Source: Diplolepis rosae (taxonomy: Eukaryota; Arthropoda; Insecta; Hymenoptera; Diplolepididae). From it: a stretch of 64,000 bases of DNA. Below are positions 44,597-55,066 of this stretch, piece after piece. The notes under the pieces were generated by a model. The model did not search any database, had not been told where the DNA came from, and was given only the letters and a program-made list of their open reading frames with translations. The DNA is taken from the NCBI GenBank assembly GCA_030998225.1, contig JAPYXD010000308.1:1808001-1872000 (forward strand), written 5' to 3'. How positions within the stretch are numbered: the stretch's first letter is position 1; every line of letters begins with the position of its first letter. The translations under genes were made by a program, and so were the position numbers.

Positions 44597-46420
44597 CTAG
44601 TTTCCATGGTTATCTGATACCTCGACGTCGTTAACAATGTTTGACATGCATGATTCGCTATCATTTATTAAATTTAAATTCTCATTGCTACACCTTTGCA
44701 TTGCGCGTGGCGCGTTAGCAACCACACGCACTTTCCTTATTCCTTCATTCGTATTTCCGGAGTTTCTCCGCTGCGCCCCGTTGTCGCCGTTTCTAGGCTG
44801 CCCATGTTCGTTAACGCCTCTATACGGGGTGTTTACATTATTATTTCGACGATACACACCATTTTGTACATATCCATTACCGCTTGCTCTCGAGTTATAA
44901 TTTCTTTCTTTTACATCACGCTCATTATTATCGTGGGCCCGGTTTGCGCCAAGATGGCCTGGAAGATTTAAGTAACGCCTATCGAAACGATAGTTATACC
45001 CGGGCAAAGAAGTTGGACGACTTCTATTACCGTTTGGACTGAAATTGGATCCACGATTATAATTTACATTTCGTTGCACATTGTCTTGACTTATTTCGTA
45101 ATTGTGAGGGTTCACATGCATTTGATTATTGCCCTGTATAAAATTATTTCCTTGAGGAGAATGCGTCTGCCCGTAAGCATTTGAAAAAGATGCATAATTA
45201 TAAAAGCCACTAAGGCCATTGTTGCCAGTATTTAAATTCGATGGCCCTGTTTGATCGAACGCGTCAAGCAACTCAATTAAATTATCATATGTTTTAATGT
45301 TTCTAATAATCATGGCGGTTCGTATATCCTCATTATAATGCCTGGACAGTTTAGCCACGATTTCCGCCTCTGAGGGTGGTGGAATTAGGTCTTTAGCATT
45401 ATTAATCATTTTAATTGCATACTCTACTCGCGATAAGTTCCTATTCGGAATAAATTTCCCAAACTGCAATTCGGAGCTGATCTGAAAGCAAATATTCTCG
45501 TTCCAGTATTTTTTTATGAACTTTATTCTGAAAGAGTTAATGTTTTCTTGGTCTGAAGAAACCAACTCCCACCACTCTCTAGCAATGCCCTTTAGGCACG
45601 CGAAAATGACGTAATTGAAATAATCAGTATCAATGTCAGTTGCGCTAATGTATCGTTCAAAGTCTTTTAAAAATCGCATGGGCCTTTCGCGCTTATGCCC
45701 AGAGAATCTCGGCATAGGATATTTGTTCATCCAAGGTGAGACTGCTGAAGAACCACCCAGGTTTTTCTGAAGTTTACTTCCTAAAACAAACTGGTGGTCT
45801 TCCAGGTGCTTAATTCTTTTTTCATGTAACATTTTCTTCGCAATAAGATCACCACTTAAAACGTGAAGCTCCTCAGAAGCCTCACCTAATGTATTTACTT
45901 TAGCTTCAACTATTTTTACATTTTTTTCTAATTCTAGATTTTTATATACGCATTCTGCTTTACGCATTTGATCGCAGCTATCCATTCTGTTGACACTTAA
46001 ATCGGTAAACTGAATGAATTGTTTCGCCGTATTTCGCTTTAAGTCAGATATCTTTTTTGAATTTTTCTTCACCGCATTTATTACTTTGCCTTGATTATTT
46101 GCAACGCTTTTTATCTTAACACCGATTGATTTGAGTTTTAGCAACATTTGATCAAGTTCAGCAATGTCTTCTTCATCAGAGTCTGTTATTTCTCCAACCC
46201 GTAGGGATGAACAACATGACTCATTATTAATGGATTCGCGTGTTACATTGTTTTCATTCAGTGATAAGTCTAGCGCTGCATTTTGGCCATTGGAACCCTC
46301 ATAATTTCCAGCTAGAAACTGGGTAGTGTTCCTTAACAACTCGCCCATATTGAAACTATTGGCCATCATGGATTGTGATTGTTTTAAGGAACTTTTGAGT
46401 TGATTATCCGAGTTTGCCAT
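44597..46420 (-). CDS. gag: gypsy Gag, 607 residues, intact frame
   Basis: This is the longest intact element ORF. The N-terminal region (about residues 1-210) is acidic to basic with coiled-coil-like stretches. Residues about 230-400 form the capsid-type domain: MPRFSGHKRERPMRFLKDFE, ACLKGIAREWWELVS, LQFGKFIPNRNLSRVEYAIK. There is no CCHC zinc knuckle. Instead, about residues 430-580 are rich in Asn, Gly and Arg (NYNRGSNFS, RNYNSRASGNG, YRRNNNVNTPYRGV, AQRRNSGN), which could bind RNA. It forms the particle. The ATG at 46420 fits the only long frame. Protease-pol follows in an overlapping frame, implying frameshifting. Confidence 0.85.
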   Translation of the reverse strand: MANSDNQLKSSLKQSQSMMANSFNMGELLRNTTQFLAGNYEGSNGQNAALDLSLNENNVTRESINNESCCSSLRVGEITDSDEEDIAELDQMLLKLKSIGVKIKSVANNQGKVINAVKKNSKKISDLKRNTAKQFIQFTDLSVNRMDSCDQMRKAECVYKNLELEKNVKIVEAKVNTLGEASEELHVLSGDLIAKKMLHEKRIKHLEDHQFVLGSKLQKNLGGSSAVSPWMNKYPMPRFSGHKRERPMRFLKDFERYISATDIDTDYFNYVIFACLKGIAREWWELVSSDQENINSFRIKFIKKYWNENICFQISSELQFGKFIPNRNLSRVEYAIKMINNAKDLIPPPSEAEIVAKLSRHYNEDIRTAMIIRNIKTYDNLIELLDAFDQTGPSNLNTGNNGLSGFYNYASFSNAYGQTHSPQGNNFIQGNNQMHVNPHNYEISQDNVQRNVNYNRGSNFSPNGNRSRPTSLPGYNYRFDRRYLNLPGHLGANRAHDNNERDVKERNYNSRASGNGYVQNGVYRRNNNVNTPYRGVNEHGQPRNGDNGAQRRNSGNTNEGIRKVRVVANAPRAMQRCSNENLNLINDSESCMSNIVNDVEVSDNHGN

Positions 46421-47473
46421 TATTATTATTCATTAATTAATAGAAGAGATATAAAAATAAAATGGTACGGAAATATTTATGAACACTTTTAATTCGGATC
46501 TATAAATAACCGTTGTGTAACCAGGTCAACAATTATTGCCGCTAAGCATTAACCAGTTGCAAGAATAATTTTCCTAACATTACATTGACAGCTTAAACAA
46601 CTATTAAATGGTAATCGATAAAGCCTTAAATCTTAAGGTGATGAATAATTTCTTGACTATCAATATTTTTGGTCGTTTAAATTTTCATCAAAAGAAAACT
46701 TCTCGTTCCTAACTCAATACATTTACGCACACACTTTGCCAAAGTTATCAATTCTAATCTTCCTCCTGTTGAAGAGAATAGAGTTCATGGCAAAATTTTT
46801 CTTGCTTCCTAAATATTTGCCCTGATGAACAAAATATAATTGATTTCCTTAGCTATTAAAATAAATCAATTCTTTAATTTTTTTAAAGAATGAATTTATA
46901 CGTTCTTAATAGAGAATATTTTCTCTATAACTATGCACAAAAAAAAATTCTTCAAATTGACTGAATTTCGTTTTAATTTTATAAGTCAATTATTCTTTTA
47001 TCTTTTGGCCTCGTAATAATATAATTTCGCTTCCAATTTAATTTGACAATATGGAGCTTATTTTCCTTCAAACTATTTTCTGCCTTTATTATTAAGGAGA
47101 CAAACATACAAATTCCTTATCCTTCATGCATGAGTCATGCTGCTAAATGTCAAAGTCAGCTGAGCCGTATTATTGACTTCGAGCTGTGTTTTGACAGCGT
47201 AACTTCACCTAAGTACTTAGAGTACAACAAACTCGTGCTTTATTTTGCTATCGCACGCGTGGACAAGGAAATTAAGATTATTCATTAGGAAATTATTACG
47301 GCGATTGCTTCTATTTGACTTTATTTTTAATTTACAAGTTTAAGGCTTTTACTTGTTGCCACGTACAAAGACGATATTATTTAATTCTAACGGACTACTA
47401 TTTAATGAAAATATTAATCACTGAATATTTTATTTTCAACGCCAGAAACGCTCTCTTTGAAATTAACCTTCAT
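46421..47473 (-). other. gypsy 5' leader between PBS and gag
   Basis: About 1.05 kb of AT-rich untranslated sequence separates the primer-binding site from the gag ATG. Plus-strand ORFs here (for example 47043-47288) lie in the wrong orientation for the element and show no domain. Packaging signals would be expected but cannot be identified by eye. Confidence 0.6.
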
Positions 47474-47491
47474 GTCCCTGTTCGGGCGCCA
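47474..47491 (-). promoter_or_regulatory. tRNA-Lys primer-binding site
   Basis: The minus strand reads TGGCGCCCGAACAGGGAC. All 18 bases match the standard tRNA-Lys primer-binding site, and it lies two bases inside the LTR end (...GTTTCA, AC, then the PBS). It primes minus-strand DNA synthesis. Confidence 0.9.
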
Positions 47492-47493
47492 GT

Positions 47494-49150
47494 TGAAACA
47501 TTTTCAATTGTTGTTATTAAATATTTAATTTATTTCCTCAAATTTTACCTTCGGAAGGTTTGTTTCAGAACATTTAATCTCTTTTAATTCGCTCTTACAC
47601 TCAGAGCACACGTCAGATTTAAATAGTGTCAAAGGGACACACATGAAGGTGGAGCTTTTCGGCGAATTCTTCTTCAATAAAAACAAATAAAACTCACGAC
47701 TTACTTAAATAATTTCACGCGTGGCTGATTGTTGCGACCGTTAATAATAATTATTATTTTTTTTTTGTCTTCTGTCTCCAGGTTTTCTGCAAACAGAAAA
47801 TGAGACGCGGTGAAAAATTCTGTGGGTATTTAAACAGCCAAGCCGAGTTCTTCAAGGGTTCGCGAAGGAGGATTTTCGCCTGAAAATAAAGTTCATTTTG
47901 AGTAGGCAGCACTTTCACAAAACCAAAACTAAGAGAAAAACGTATAAGATATTTCGAAAAATCCGCACAGTAATATCAGTTATTGTCAGTGATCTTTATG
48001 TGATCATTCTGACTGCTTATCATCATTTATTCCTGTGCTGAAACTTCCCTCATTGCTAATGTCTTTTCGACACTTCTTTCGTCTTTGGATGTGATCTTCA
48101 GGCATAAAAGGGAAAATTCACAACGGTCTGCGATGTCCCTTGAGAACCAAGGCTTCAAAACAGATTCGTTGAGATGCGTGGTAAGGTAAAATTTGGGAAA
48201 GTTCTCGCGATGCCTCTTTCGAGTACAAAGCTGTCACTTTTCTTAGTTGTTGAAGTAAAGGAAAGGAGCAACAAGAATTGCGATGTCCCAAAAGGCTTCA
48301 AGACAATCTTGTTAATGGAGGAAAGGGAGTTTTACCCCAGTTCCCGATGTTACGAATAAATCGCTTTCAAAGGAAACTGGAGTTCAGGAATCCAAAGATT
48401 CAAGAAATGTTTTACACGCTTCAAACTGATGCTAATTTCAATCAATCACGGAAAATAAATACTTCAAGTTAATTTGTGCTGCTTACTCCCTAGTCTGGCG
48501 GGCTGGTGCGCAAAATTCGAGAAGGTTCTCCAAACCTGAATGATGCTAAAATGCATCCAGGCAAGAGACGAGCCCTACTCTTAAATTCGTGGCGTAACGA
48601 CTTTTTAAACCTACCCAAAGGGAGGTCTTCACAACCAAGTGATTTTCGTCGATTTCGCTCTTTCCTCGTTACCTCGGTCAATTTCCGATTCGTCCTTATT
48701 AATCCCTACTTATGTGAATTTTGGCAAAAGAAGGGCCAATATGACTGTTTCCTATTTGTCGTAATTAAGAGATGGGGAGCCAATAAGAATTATTAACAGC
48801 AGTTTATTGGAAAAAATTAAGTTTTTATTAAGTAATTAATATTTAGCCGCATTGTCTAGTTGGTACGGTGCGTGCTTCGCTGCGCGTTAAAAAGAGCTTT
48901 GCCTCATATTTTTAACTTTGCTAGATCCCGAGAAAAGTGCCCTTTTGCATCTCCATGCATTACGGTACAAGAAGAAAAGAGAAAACCTGATTATTAATAA
49001 AGGAAAACAGATCCACCCGTCATCATTTCATGAACGGCCTTGACCCACTGTTTAGGAACGAGATATAGACACAAATATTTTCCTTAGTTTAAATGCCTAC
49101 ACTAGTTATGTAATTTATTTCTAATCTCAGTTTGAAGTAACAAATTAAAA
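47494..49150 (-). repeat. right (5') LTR, truncated
   Basis: It begins on plus with TGAAACATTTTCAATTG next to the PBS and is collinear with 32100-33648. It lacks the terminal 122 bp (the U3 start) because homology stops at 49150 against block A of the inverted-repeat region. About 120 bp at 48005-48125 are not in the left LTR. The 95-109-residue plus-strand frames in both LTRs are antisense to the element. Confidence 0.85.
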
Positions 49151-49527
49151 CAAAGAGGATGAATGATGAAGCAAACATTGGTGGCATGAAACAGATTGCC
49201 GATATTATATAAAAAATTTCCCAATCGTAAGCAATAAATTGACTCAGTAGAAAGTCGAAAAAAACTATGACGTCCTTCTATCTTTTAAACTTTTGAAGTT
49301 CTAATTGATAGAAAAAACCCTTACGAAGCGAAAGAATCGTATAAGAAAGCTCGCGTCGAATGGGAAGTTGGTTTTCTATGCAAAAGAAAAACATAAAATT
49401 TACTGGAAATAAGAGTCAATATGAACGCTCATTTGCTCCAAGCTAAACGTCACTTCTAATCGTAATTTATAATAGATAATAAAGCTAAGTTTCAGCTTCA
49501 TATTGCATAAAGAAATGTCAACTATAA
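49151..49527. repeat. inverted-repeat block A
   Basis: It begins CAAAGAGGATGAATGATGAAG and is inverted at about 50930-51297 with around 90% identity. Its left edge coincides with the truncation point of the 5' LTR. Confidence 0.75.
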
Positions 49528-49599
49528 ATGCATGGAACTTAAGATTTCGCTCTTTTTACAGTTGCATATATTCGTCTAACTTGCCAGAAATTAGACTTT

Positions 49600-49990
49600 C
49601 TGAGTCCAAGATATGAGACAAAAATCGTCTCACAATTTCTGTCCGCCAGCTCGAAATAGAACCCAAAAGGTAGTGGGTCATGACAATAGAGGCAATAAAC
49701 CGTATCTGCGGCGTACTCTTAATTCAAAATTGATCTTATTCTTTATCAACCCATGAGATTAAATAACATTAATTTTTTTCGCAAAACACATCATATGAGT
49801 CTAATGCATCATATGAGAACGCAAATTGTGAAATGCCCGTAAAGTGTTAATATTTTTAATACAAAAGTAATCTGAAATATTGAATACAAAATAAACATAC
49901 TGTTTTGAGAAAGCAGTAGAGTGGAAAATTAAGAAAATTGAGTATTTTCTAATAATGCTTTTATTAGCAATTATTTTCAATTGATGCACT
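49600..49990. repeat. inverted-repeat block B
   Basis: It is inverted at about 51535-51960, with shared words such as CATATGATGCATTAGACTCA and GACCCACTACC (in reverse complement). The right copy holds an extra ~85 bp near 51800-51880. Short ORFs in either copy are not conserved between them. Confidence 0.75.
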
Positions 49991-50015
49991 GCAAAAACAG
50001 CGAAATCTCAAGTTA

Positions 50016-50150
50016 GGGATCGTTCATAAACTACGTAGCACATTTTTCTTTTATTTATATCGTTGTGTCCTTTGTAACTTAGTAGCAAATATATTCTCGT
50101 CTTTTATTAAGCAACAAAAAAACATGCTACGTAGTTCATGAACGATCCCT
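50016..50150. mobile_element. 135-bp TA-flanked MITE
   Basis: GGGATCGTTCATAAACTACG is inverted at the right end (CGTAGTTCATGAACGATCCC), with TA on both sides. GGGAYCGTTCATAAAYTACG-type ends are familiar from mariner-superfamily MITEs in insects (recalled). It abuts the next TIR element, and they share the intervening TATA. Confidence 0.8.
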
Positions 50151-50154
50151 TATA

Positions 50155-50911
50155 AAGGGTTTCCCAATAAGGGTGATATGTTTTGAAATTGAAAAAAAAC
50201 ACTGAATATTCATTCGGAATTGATCGAAATCTTTTTTATTATATTGGATATTCTATGCCATTTATGATTTAAACAATATATCGGCCAAATGTCCCCCGAG
50301 ACTTGAGCCAAAAATGCGCCTCATCAGAAAAGATGATTTTTTGATGAAAATTGGGATCATTTTCAATTGATTCCAGAGCCCAATCCGCGAACTCCCGACG
50401 CAAACGATGGTCATTAGGCTTCAGTTCTTGGGCCAGAATCATCTTATAGGGATGCAGGCCAAGATCCAATCGCAAAATACGCCAGGTAGTCATCCTGGAC
50501 AGGCCCAATTCCTGAGATCGGCGTGGCACGGACAATTCACGGTTTTCCTCGATACTGGCCTGTACGGCGGCTATATTCTGTGTAGAACGTGCGGTACGCA
50601 TACGATTTTTAGGCTTAGTATCCAATAGAGTAAATTCACTCTCCAACTTATCGATTATTCGACGAATTGAGAGCGCGGATGGAGCAGAATGACGACCATA
50701 TTTTGCACGATATGCTCTTTGAACACCGACAAAACTTCTCGAATTTTGATAAAATAATTGGACAATCTCCAAACGTTGTGGAAGCGTGAAACTACTCATG
50801 ATTAAATGGCAAACCTTACTGATGACAACTGACAGCAGACGTCAAAAATTTCAGTTCAAATGAGCCCGATAGGGACATTCAAAATCATATCACCCCTATT
50901 GGGAAACCCTT
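50155..50911 (-). mobile_element. Tc1/mariner-superfamily element, 3'-deleted transposase
   Basis: Terminal repeats AAGGGTTTCCCAATAAGGG and CCCTATTGGGAAACCCTT (inverted), about 27 bp with subterminal ATATCA/TGATAT, are flanked by TA at 50153-50154 and 50912-50913. It carries the N-terminal transposase half at 50269-50799. The ends closely resemble those at 55067-55999, so both belong to one family. Confidence 0.85.
50269..50799 (-). pseudogene. N-terminal half of a mariner-superfamily transposase
   Basis: The open minus-strand frame of 176 residues starts MSSFTLPQRLEIVQLFYQNS. It includes the first HTH, then AVQASIEENRELSVPRRSQE and LGLSRMTTWRILRLDLGL, the second HTH, then AQELKPNDHRLRREFADWAL and IIFSDEAHFWL with the first catalytic Asp. 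It then ends abruptly. The second and third catalytic residues are deleted. The product could still bind terminal repeats and might act as a repressor; that is inference. Confidence 0.85.
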
Positions 50912-50929
50912 TATGTATTTATATTTGAC

Positions 50930-51297
50930 ATTTATTTATGCAATATGAAGCTGAAACTTCGCTTTATTATCTATTCTAAATTACGAATGAGAAGTGACGT
51001 TTAGCTTGGAGCAAGTGAGCGTTGATATAGACTCTTATTTCCAGTAATTTTATGTCTTTCTTCTTGCATAAAAAACCAACTTCCCATTCGACGCGAGCTT
51101 TCTTATACAATTCTTCTGCTTCGTGAAGGTTTTTTCTATCAATTAGAACTTTAAAAGTTTAAAAAATAGGAGGACGTCTTAGTTTTTTTTGACTTTCTAC
51201 TGAGTTAATTTATTGCTTACGATTGGGAAATTTTTTATATAATATCGGCAATCTATTTCATGCCACCAATGCTTGCTTCATCATTCATCCTCTTTGT
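50930..51297. repeat. inverted-repeat block A'
   Basis: This is the reverse complement of 49151-49527, ending CATCATTCATCCTCTTTG. It precedes block B', whereas a simple palindrome would have B' before A'. Confidence 0.75.
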
Positions 51298-51534
51298 AAA
51301 ACACTTTGCTGACTTGAACTATTTTTTCTTTAGTAACTGTTAGTTTGATAACTTAATTTTTACTGAAATGTAACTCAATCTCAGAAAGTCACTTTTATGA
51401 AAAGTAATGCAACTCACCCAGAAATGCATATACATAAAGCGTGATGTAAAAACCATACTTTCTGCAAGCAAGGAAGGCATGTTTTTTATAATATTTATGA
51501 CGAATTTCTGCATTAATTGTAAATAATTGCTCAC

Positions 51535-51960
51535 AAAAGCATAATTAGAATATTCTCAATTCTCTTAATTTTCCACTGTATTACTTTTCCAAAACAGTAT
51601 GTTTTTTTGTATTTAATATTTCAGATTACTTCTGTATTAGAAATATTACCACTTTACGGGCATTCCACAATTTGCGTTTTCATATGATGCATTAGACTCA
51701 TATGATGTCTTGCGAAAAAAATTCATTATATTTAATCTCATGGGTTAATGAAGGATACGGTCAATTTTGAATTAAGAGTGCGCCGCACGTACGGTTTATT
51801 ATTTAGTAAATTTGTTTAGTTGTTACCAGTTTCTGTTAATATTGTTGAGGATGATGGCCTTTCTGGTATGGTTTATTGCCTCTATTGTTATGACCCACTA
51901 CCTGCTTTTGGGTTCGACTTCGAGCTGGCTGACAAAAATTTGGGATAATTCGTCTTATAG
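51535..51960. repeat. inverted-repeat block B'
   Basis: This is the reverse complement of 49600-49990, with an ~85-bp insertion. From 51961 to about 53107 I see AT-rich DNA without a supported gene. Confidence 0.7.
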
Positions 51961-53107
51961 CATATATGCAATCTTTGCGGACTTCGCGCATGTAGGGTTA
52001 AAATATGAGAAGAGTTTTTTACGACCAGTTTTTGTTAACCTCGAATTCATAACATTTTCCTCTGCCCCAATCTCATCCCGAACTGAGGTATAAAATTCCT
52101 TCGGTTTATATAGGTATTGTTTATTGCTTCTATTGTCTTCTTTCGTTACCTGATGTATGGATAAATTTTCGTCTCGTATAAAAATTTCCTTTTTAATATT
52201 TCGTCTCACAATTCGTCACAAGTTTAGGTTTGAGACGTCTCAATTTTCTATATCATTATTATACAATCAAGTAGGTAAAAATTATGATCACATTTTATTG
52301 CATCAATTTAAATATTTAATACTTAAAAAGACTTCTTATCACTGTTAATCGGGTTCAAAAATAATTCTGTAGTATAATCTGACGTCTATTCACTTTATCT
52401 AACTAATTATTAACGATTGAACTTTTTATTGAAATTACCGTTTCAAACACACTTACCCTATTGTTAATATAGGTTTCCAGCTTTTTAGGTAATTTGAAAA
52501 CGAAAAACAACCGTTAGTGGAATAAACCCGACTTTCCAATCGACTAATATGAATATGACAAACATGATCCATTCGTCCGTGAAATATGAAAACTCCGAGC
52601 CAACGTCATAACTGGTCAAAGCAAAAAGGGTTGCAAGATATATGGCACCTATACGGTTGGAAAAGAGAGAAGCGAAACATTGGGACGGGGTAGATCACAA
52701 TTTTTAGGTGTGGGCGTTCGATTGGATATTTTATTAAAGTTTATCTATATGCAAATATTCCTGCAGCATCAGCTCAATGCTTCAAAAAACTTTTTTGCTT
52801 AAGCTCACACAATTTTGCTTTCTATATAGACGGATAGAAATTTGATGGTTGAAAATAAAATTTTGGACGGTAAACCAGATCTATCAGGAATTTCTCTCAG
52901 TCCCAAAAATATGCTACTTAATATAACATGTTTCGGGAAATATCACCAAGAATGATGGTAAAAATTGAAAATTCATATGCCAACTTTTTTTGACAAAATA
53001 TACCTTTAAAGATGTGTATGCATATCTCTTGCGTTTATATTATAAGACATTTCATAGGTTGAAATATTACTTTCACGCATTTACGGAATATTATAATAGC
53101 AACGTTC

Positions 53108-53426
53108 GAAAAAAATTATTTGAGCTTCATTTTTTAATTTTAAACATATTTTTGAGTTTTTCTACAAGTGCGGCCGCCAATTTTTTTTCCAAAATTATGT
53201 TTAAAAAAAGCTTGACTTTTTCCCTTTAAAATGAGCCATGGTCGAAAGTGGGGCGAAAGAAATTGGTGGAGATCTATATATCTACTTTCGACCATGGCTC
53301 ATTTTAAAGGGAAAAAGTCAAGCTTTTTTTAAAACATAAGTTTGGAAAAAAAATTAGCGGCCGCACTTGGAGAAAAACTCAAAAATATGTTTAAAATTAA
53401 AAAATGAAGCTCAAATAATTTTTTTC
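53108..53426. repeat. strong hairpin, ~142-bp arms, 34-bp loop
   Basis: The arms 53108-53249 and 53284-53426 are reverse complements at about 95%, and both include GCGGCCGC and ACCATGGCTCATTTTAAA. No ORF matters here. Transcription would give a long double-stranded RNA. It could be a foldback element, a recent inverted duplication, or an assembly artefact. Confidence 0.8.
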
Positions 53427-55064
53427 ATCTAAAACCATTGTCTACAGCGTAAAGCTGATGAAGAAACGTTTCTAAGACCTCCATAAAAAAATTAATTTGA
53501 ATAACTTTTGTAGAAGTTATGGTTAATTCAGTATCAGCGTGCGCGGTAAAAGGTTGAAAATTCGAACCCCTGTATACTGACAACCCGTCGTACTAGAGAC
53601 GTTCTCTTAGGGGAATTAAAAGAGGTTCACTAGGACAATAATTTCGCGGACTTTCAAGGAAATCGGAGACAAAAAGTTTTTAGGCGGGTACACTTGACGA
53701 ATTTTGCCCCTTATATGTCTATTTTATTCTTCACGTCACAACTACATGAATATTTACTTTATACAAAGGTTCCTCGTTTAGGGATAAGGATAAGTCAGTA
53801 AAGGATACAATGATTAGTAAGGTAGGACAAATTGATGCAATGTAAAGGATCGAAATTGATGTCAATAACATTTATTAACAATAAAATCAATAAATAGGGC
53901 AAAGGTTAGTTGGCTAAATAAAAAATAACATAAAATGGGAGAAAAAAGCTGTGTTCCTTTAATATTACTTTCAGGTGGCTATTGTGTTGAAAATCGCGAG
54001 TATCATGATGAGAATGTGTTCCTTAAGGCCGATAGAGCCTTAAGTAAATTGAATTTCCTGTTTCACTTAAACTGAAAAAGAAATTTTAGTGAATTTGAGA
54101 AAATAAGTAATTCACATCATCTTTAATATTATAAAATTTGTTTGAGCTTCAGTATTAAATTGTAAGAAATAAACTTAAATGTATGCGAAGAGCACAAGAC
54201 CGAGCGCAAAGCGCGAGGTCCAGAAAGATCGGAGCGCGAAGCGCGACGTTCAAAAATTCCGGAGCGCGCAGTGCGACGATCAAGTATTACGGAGCGCAAA
54301 GCGCGACGATCAAATCGCGCGCCCTAGGTATCAGTAATTTTGTTATTTTTCATCGAATTTTTTATATTGAGGTACCGGCTATAGCGGAAGGGTTACTTTT
54401 TAATAATATGGCGGAATTCTTGCTCTTAGGTTCTTGAAAGTGGAGATATCGTGTCAACCAGTTCTCAGCAGGGCCAACTTCAGGCAGCTGGATCAGCCAG
54501 ATTTGCCACACAAAATAAAAATAAAAAATCTGATAGTAGAGTAACCCCTTAATAGAAAGATATTATTGGGATGTATTGGAATATTGCATAGTTAATATTA
54601 TTCAGGGCATGTCGTTGGCGTGACTTCATTTAACGCTTTTGATGCTCCCTTTTCTTGAATTAATATCTCAAATGGATTTTTGAAACGTAAAAGAAAGATC
54701 AAGATATGCTTCCATGCTATATAATATCCATTTAAGTTCTTAATTTAAGACTGGGAAGCAAAAAAAGTATCGGATAAATTCACTTCAACGACGTGCCCTC
54801 AAATATGAAATACCCTATTACCCACGCTCACTGAAAAAGTAGGTATTAAGGTTTAATATCTGAATGATTGACTATAGGACGACGATCTATATATTTAATA
54901 ATAACACAATCCAGATAAAAAAAATACCTATCCCCAACTTAAACCCCACATTTCATTATTTGCTGTTTATGATCTTAACATAGCGTTAAACACTAAATAT
55001 TGCAATCACTGTATAGTGCAGTCACTGACTTGTAGTCAAACACCAGATTTCTCCTTGCAGTAAA
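53427..55064. other. AT-rich DNA containing a minisatellite
   Basis: Apart from the 30-bp tandem repeat at 54202-54321, I see no supported gene or element boundary. Confidence 0.4.
54202..54321 (+). repeat. 30-bp minisatellite, 4 copies, open reading frame
   Basis: The units read GAGCGCGAAGCGCGACGTTC followed by AAAAATTCCG-type spacers. Because 30 is a multiple of three, a plus-strand frame (54183-54437) stays open and repeats GARSATIKYY-like decapeptides. Each unit contains a GCGCxxAGCGC imperfect palindrome. Coding is not established. Confidence 0.7.
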
Positions 55065-55066
55065 TA

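Larger units (their letters stand above)
31980..49150 (-). mobile_element. Ty3/gypsy LTR retrotransposon with nested insertions
   Basis: On the minus strand the order is: 5' LTR (49150-47494, truncated), tRNA-Lys primer-binding site, leader, gag, protease, RT/RNase H, integrase, a third ORF region, a polypurine tract and a 3' LTR (33770-32100). Past the 3' LTR a further PBS and leader piece (32099-31980) is present, which suggests recombination between tandem copies. Removing the LINE (39112-42587, plus one 14-bp duplicate) and the foldback element (35821-37646) leaves about 11.7 kb. The LTRs are about 97-98% identical by eye, so the insertion is fairly young. Gag and pol carry stops and frameshifts, so the copy is dead. 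Confidence 0.85.

Noticed and set aside
53530..53590. Possible tRNA (GGTTGAAAATTCGAACCCCT-like T-arm)
   Set aside because: It has a T-arm-like word only. No acceptor stem, D-arm or anticodon arm could be folded.
54202..54321. CRISPR-like array
   Set aside because: This is a eukaryotic sequence. Units are contiguous tandem repeats without unique spacers.
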